Below, piece after piece: positions 62,640 to 64,000 of a DNA stretch of 64,000 bases (position 1 is the stretch's first letter; each line of letters starts with the position of its first letter). The position numbers and the translations under genes are program-made. Source of the DNA: Trileptium ribeirensis (Eukaryota > Nematoda > Enoplea > Enoplida > Thoracostomopsidae); the NCBI GenBank assembly GCA_030248225.1, contig JASANE010029145.1, positions 22,745-86,744 of the forward strand. Direction: 5' to 3'. The notes below the pieces were generated by a model. The model was not told the origin of the DNA, did no database searches, and saw only the letters and a list, made by a program, of their open reading frames with translations.

Positions 62640-64000
62640 CAACTAATATCAGAAGAGAGCATGTGATCGGTTGCTAAGCTATTTTGTAGGCGCTGCAGTT
62701 TCCAGACATGTTTACTTTGGTTAAGATCGTGAATTTTGACACTTATCCAGTGAATGTACGTAAATAACTATATACCAATCTAAACAGCAAATGGGACTTT
62801 TGAGGGCCAAGCTAGTTTGGTAATACAGTTTAAGATGCAAAACACTGGTTCTTGTGCTCCGTTTAGTTTCAATGCGCAGCACTTTGGCAACGTGATTTAT
62901 ACAAATGAAGAACATTTTGGATATATGTTGACCTGAGGCTCGTAATGATTTCGGTCAGAAAATGAACGCTAATATGAGTTTAAGGCCAATACAGTTAACT
63001 CGTGTGTTTGAAACTTATATATAGTAAAACAGATGAAGGAAGAAATTGAGGTATTGTGGGTTTGAAATGCAGTAAAAATAACTTATACATTATACTTATG
63101 CGTTTAGTGTTGGGCAACCAGTACCCGTCGACTAGATGATGATGACATTATAATCAGAATGCTATAAATGAGACAAACTGTGATACTAATGGCACAGCTT
63201 TAGTATATACACTTAATTTCCGCGAACGCAATTTCTGTCTCCGTTGCAGATATGTTACTTAACTTCAATGTGGACGATTTACAAAGTTTACAGGCGCGCT
63301 GGCTAGTTGTTTGACCCAATTTGTGTTAGCCAAGCTTACAGCTAAGTACCTCTAAATAATCCATATTCTGTTACCGAGTTGGAGGTGTTTAATTCTAACA
63401 TACACCGCAGACACAGACACATCGACTTGGCTTTATTTTGTTAACAAACTCCTGCAGGGTCAAGATTTAACATTCCTGCTGAAATTATGTGTCCAACTTG
63501 CGTTTCACAGTGCAATTTACTGAGTTAATCTTTACTTTTGTTTGGTTGTCTTGGAACTTGATCATTGTTCTATCTATTACATGTTTGGACCACAGATAAA
63601 GCAAAAGTGTGGAAAATTTTAAATAAAATTTATAAAACTGAAATCCCGATGCCGGAAGGGTTTTTGCCTTTTGTCTGAACAGCAACCGGAACATGATTTT
63701 CGCCGGAACCGAAATTGCGGTTACGCCATGCCCCTTTTATTTTCTCTAAAACCATACAAGCCAATAATTTCAATTTTCCTATAGAAAAACATGTAAAAAC
63801 GTATATATGTGTATTAAAGGGAGCGAGTGTTTATTTAGTCTACGACTCCATGCAAGCATGTTTAGTTACAAGCACATGCAGTCTGACGTAATTTGTGCAA
63901 GACTGTATAGTGGAAGGCATTTTTTGCTCTGGTGATCCAAAAACCGCCATATTGATCGATTAATAAACATCTCAAACAGTCTTTCCAAAGTTCCACAGGA
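62640..64000. other. Flank beyond the Penelope element
   Basis: No gene seen. From about 63640 to the window end the sequence matches the inner hAT element: ccggaa/ttccgg words, then blocks parallel to 51330-51570, including gtggaaggcattttttgctc. That makes it a second, cut-off copy of the family. Confidence 0.65.
63640..64000. mobile_element. Partial copy of the inner hAT family, cut by window edge
   Basis: caaccggaacatgattttcg and gccggaaccgaaattgcggt near 63680-63720, then attttctctaaaaccata and gtggaaggcattttttgctc match 51345-51530 in the same order and strand. No end repeat is visible on the left. Confidence 0.65.

Overview
The window is animal (metazoan) nuclear DNA: AT-rich, intron-bearing, and crowded with decayed transposable elements. 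No bacterial gene organisation (operons, ribosome binding sites) is visible. I cannot name the species. The co-occurrence of BEL/Pao LTR retrotransposons, a Penelope-like element with a GIY-YIG nuclease, non-LTR elements and hAT/mariner-type MITEs suits many invertebrates.

The backbone is one host gene on the minus strand, an SLC4-family Na+-coupled bicarbonate transporter (NBC/NDCBE-like). I found 13 exons, from 49863 down to 1924. All junctions are GT-AG and the phases agree throughout, giving 1974 coding bases and 658 codons without a stop. These exons cover most of the cytosolic N-terminal domain and the first part of the membrane domain. The extreme N-terminus and the later membrane segments lie outside the window or were not found.

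Almost everything else lies in the introns or upstream of the first recognised exon. The 6.9 kb intron (2144-8998) holds a 2.06 kb inverted-repeat element with C-tracts, a dead LINE and a 198-bp duplication. The 11.6 kb intron (9133-20744) holds a second LINE tail, a perfect 22-bp hairpin, a frameshifted PWWP-like reading frame, a nearly full BEL/Pao coding region and a second copy of the C-tract element. The 4.6 kb intron (25434-29997) holds a second, truncated BEL/Pao. The 9.7 kb intron (35064-44752) holds a tRNA-like repeat, a degenerate tandem repeat and several MITEs.

Upstream of the first exon are two nested hAT-like elements, each with an intact 8-bp target duplication. Next comes a Penelope-like element whose reverse-transcriptase core has been replaced by about 14 tandem copies of a 210-bp unit. 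The unit appears to span the deletion junction, and its period is a multiple of three.

There is no sign of a new defence or biosynthetic system. The most interesting items are the Penelope-derived satellite, the nested hATs, the SLC4 gene and its variable exons, and the PWWP-like frame.
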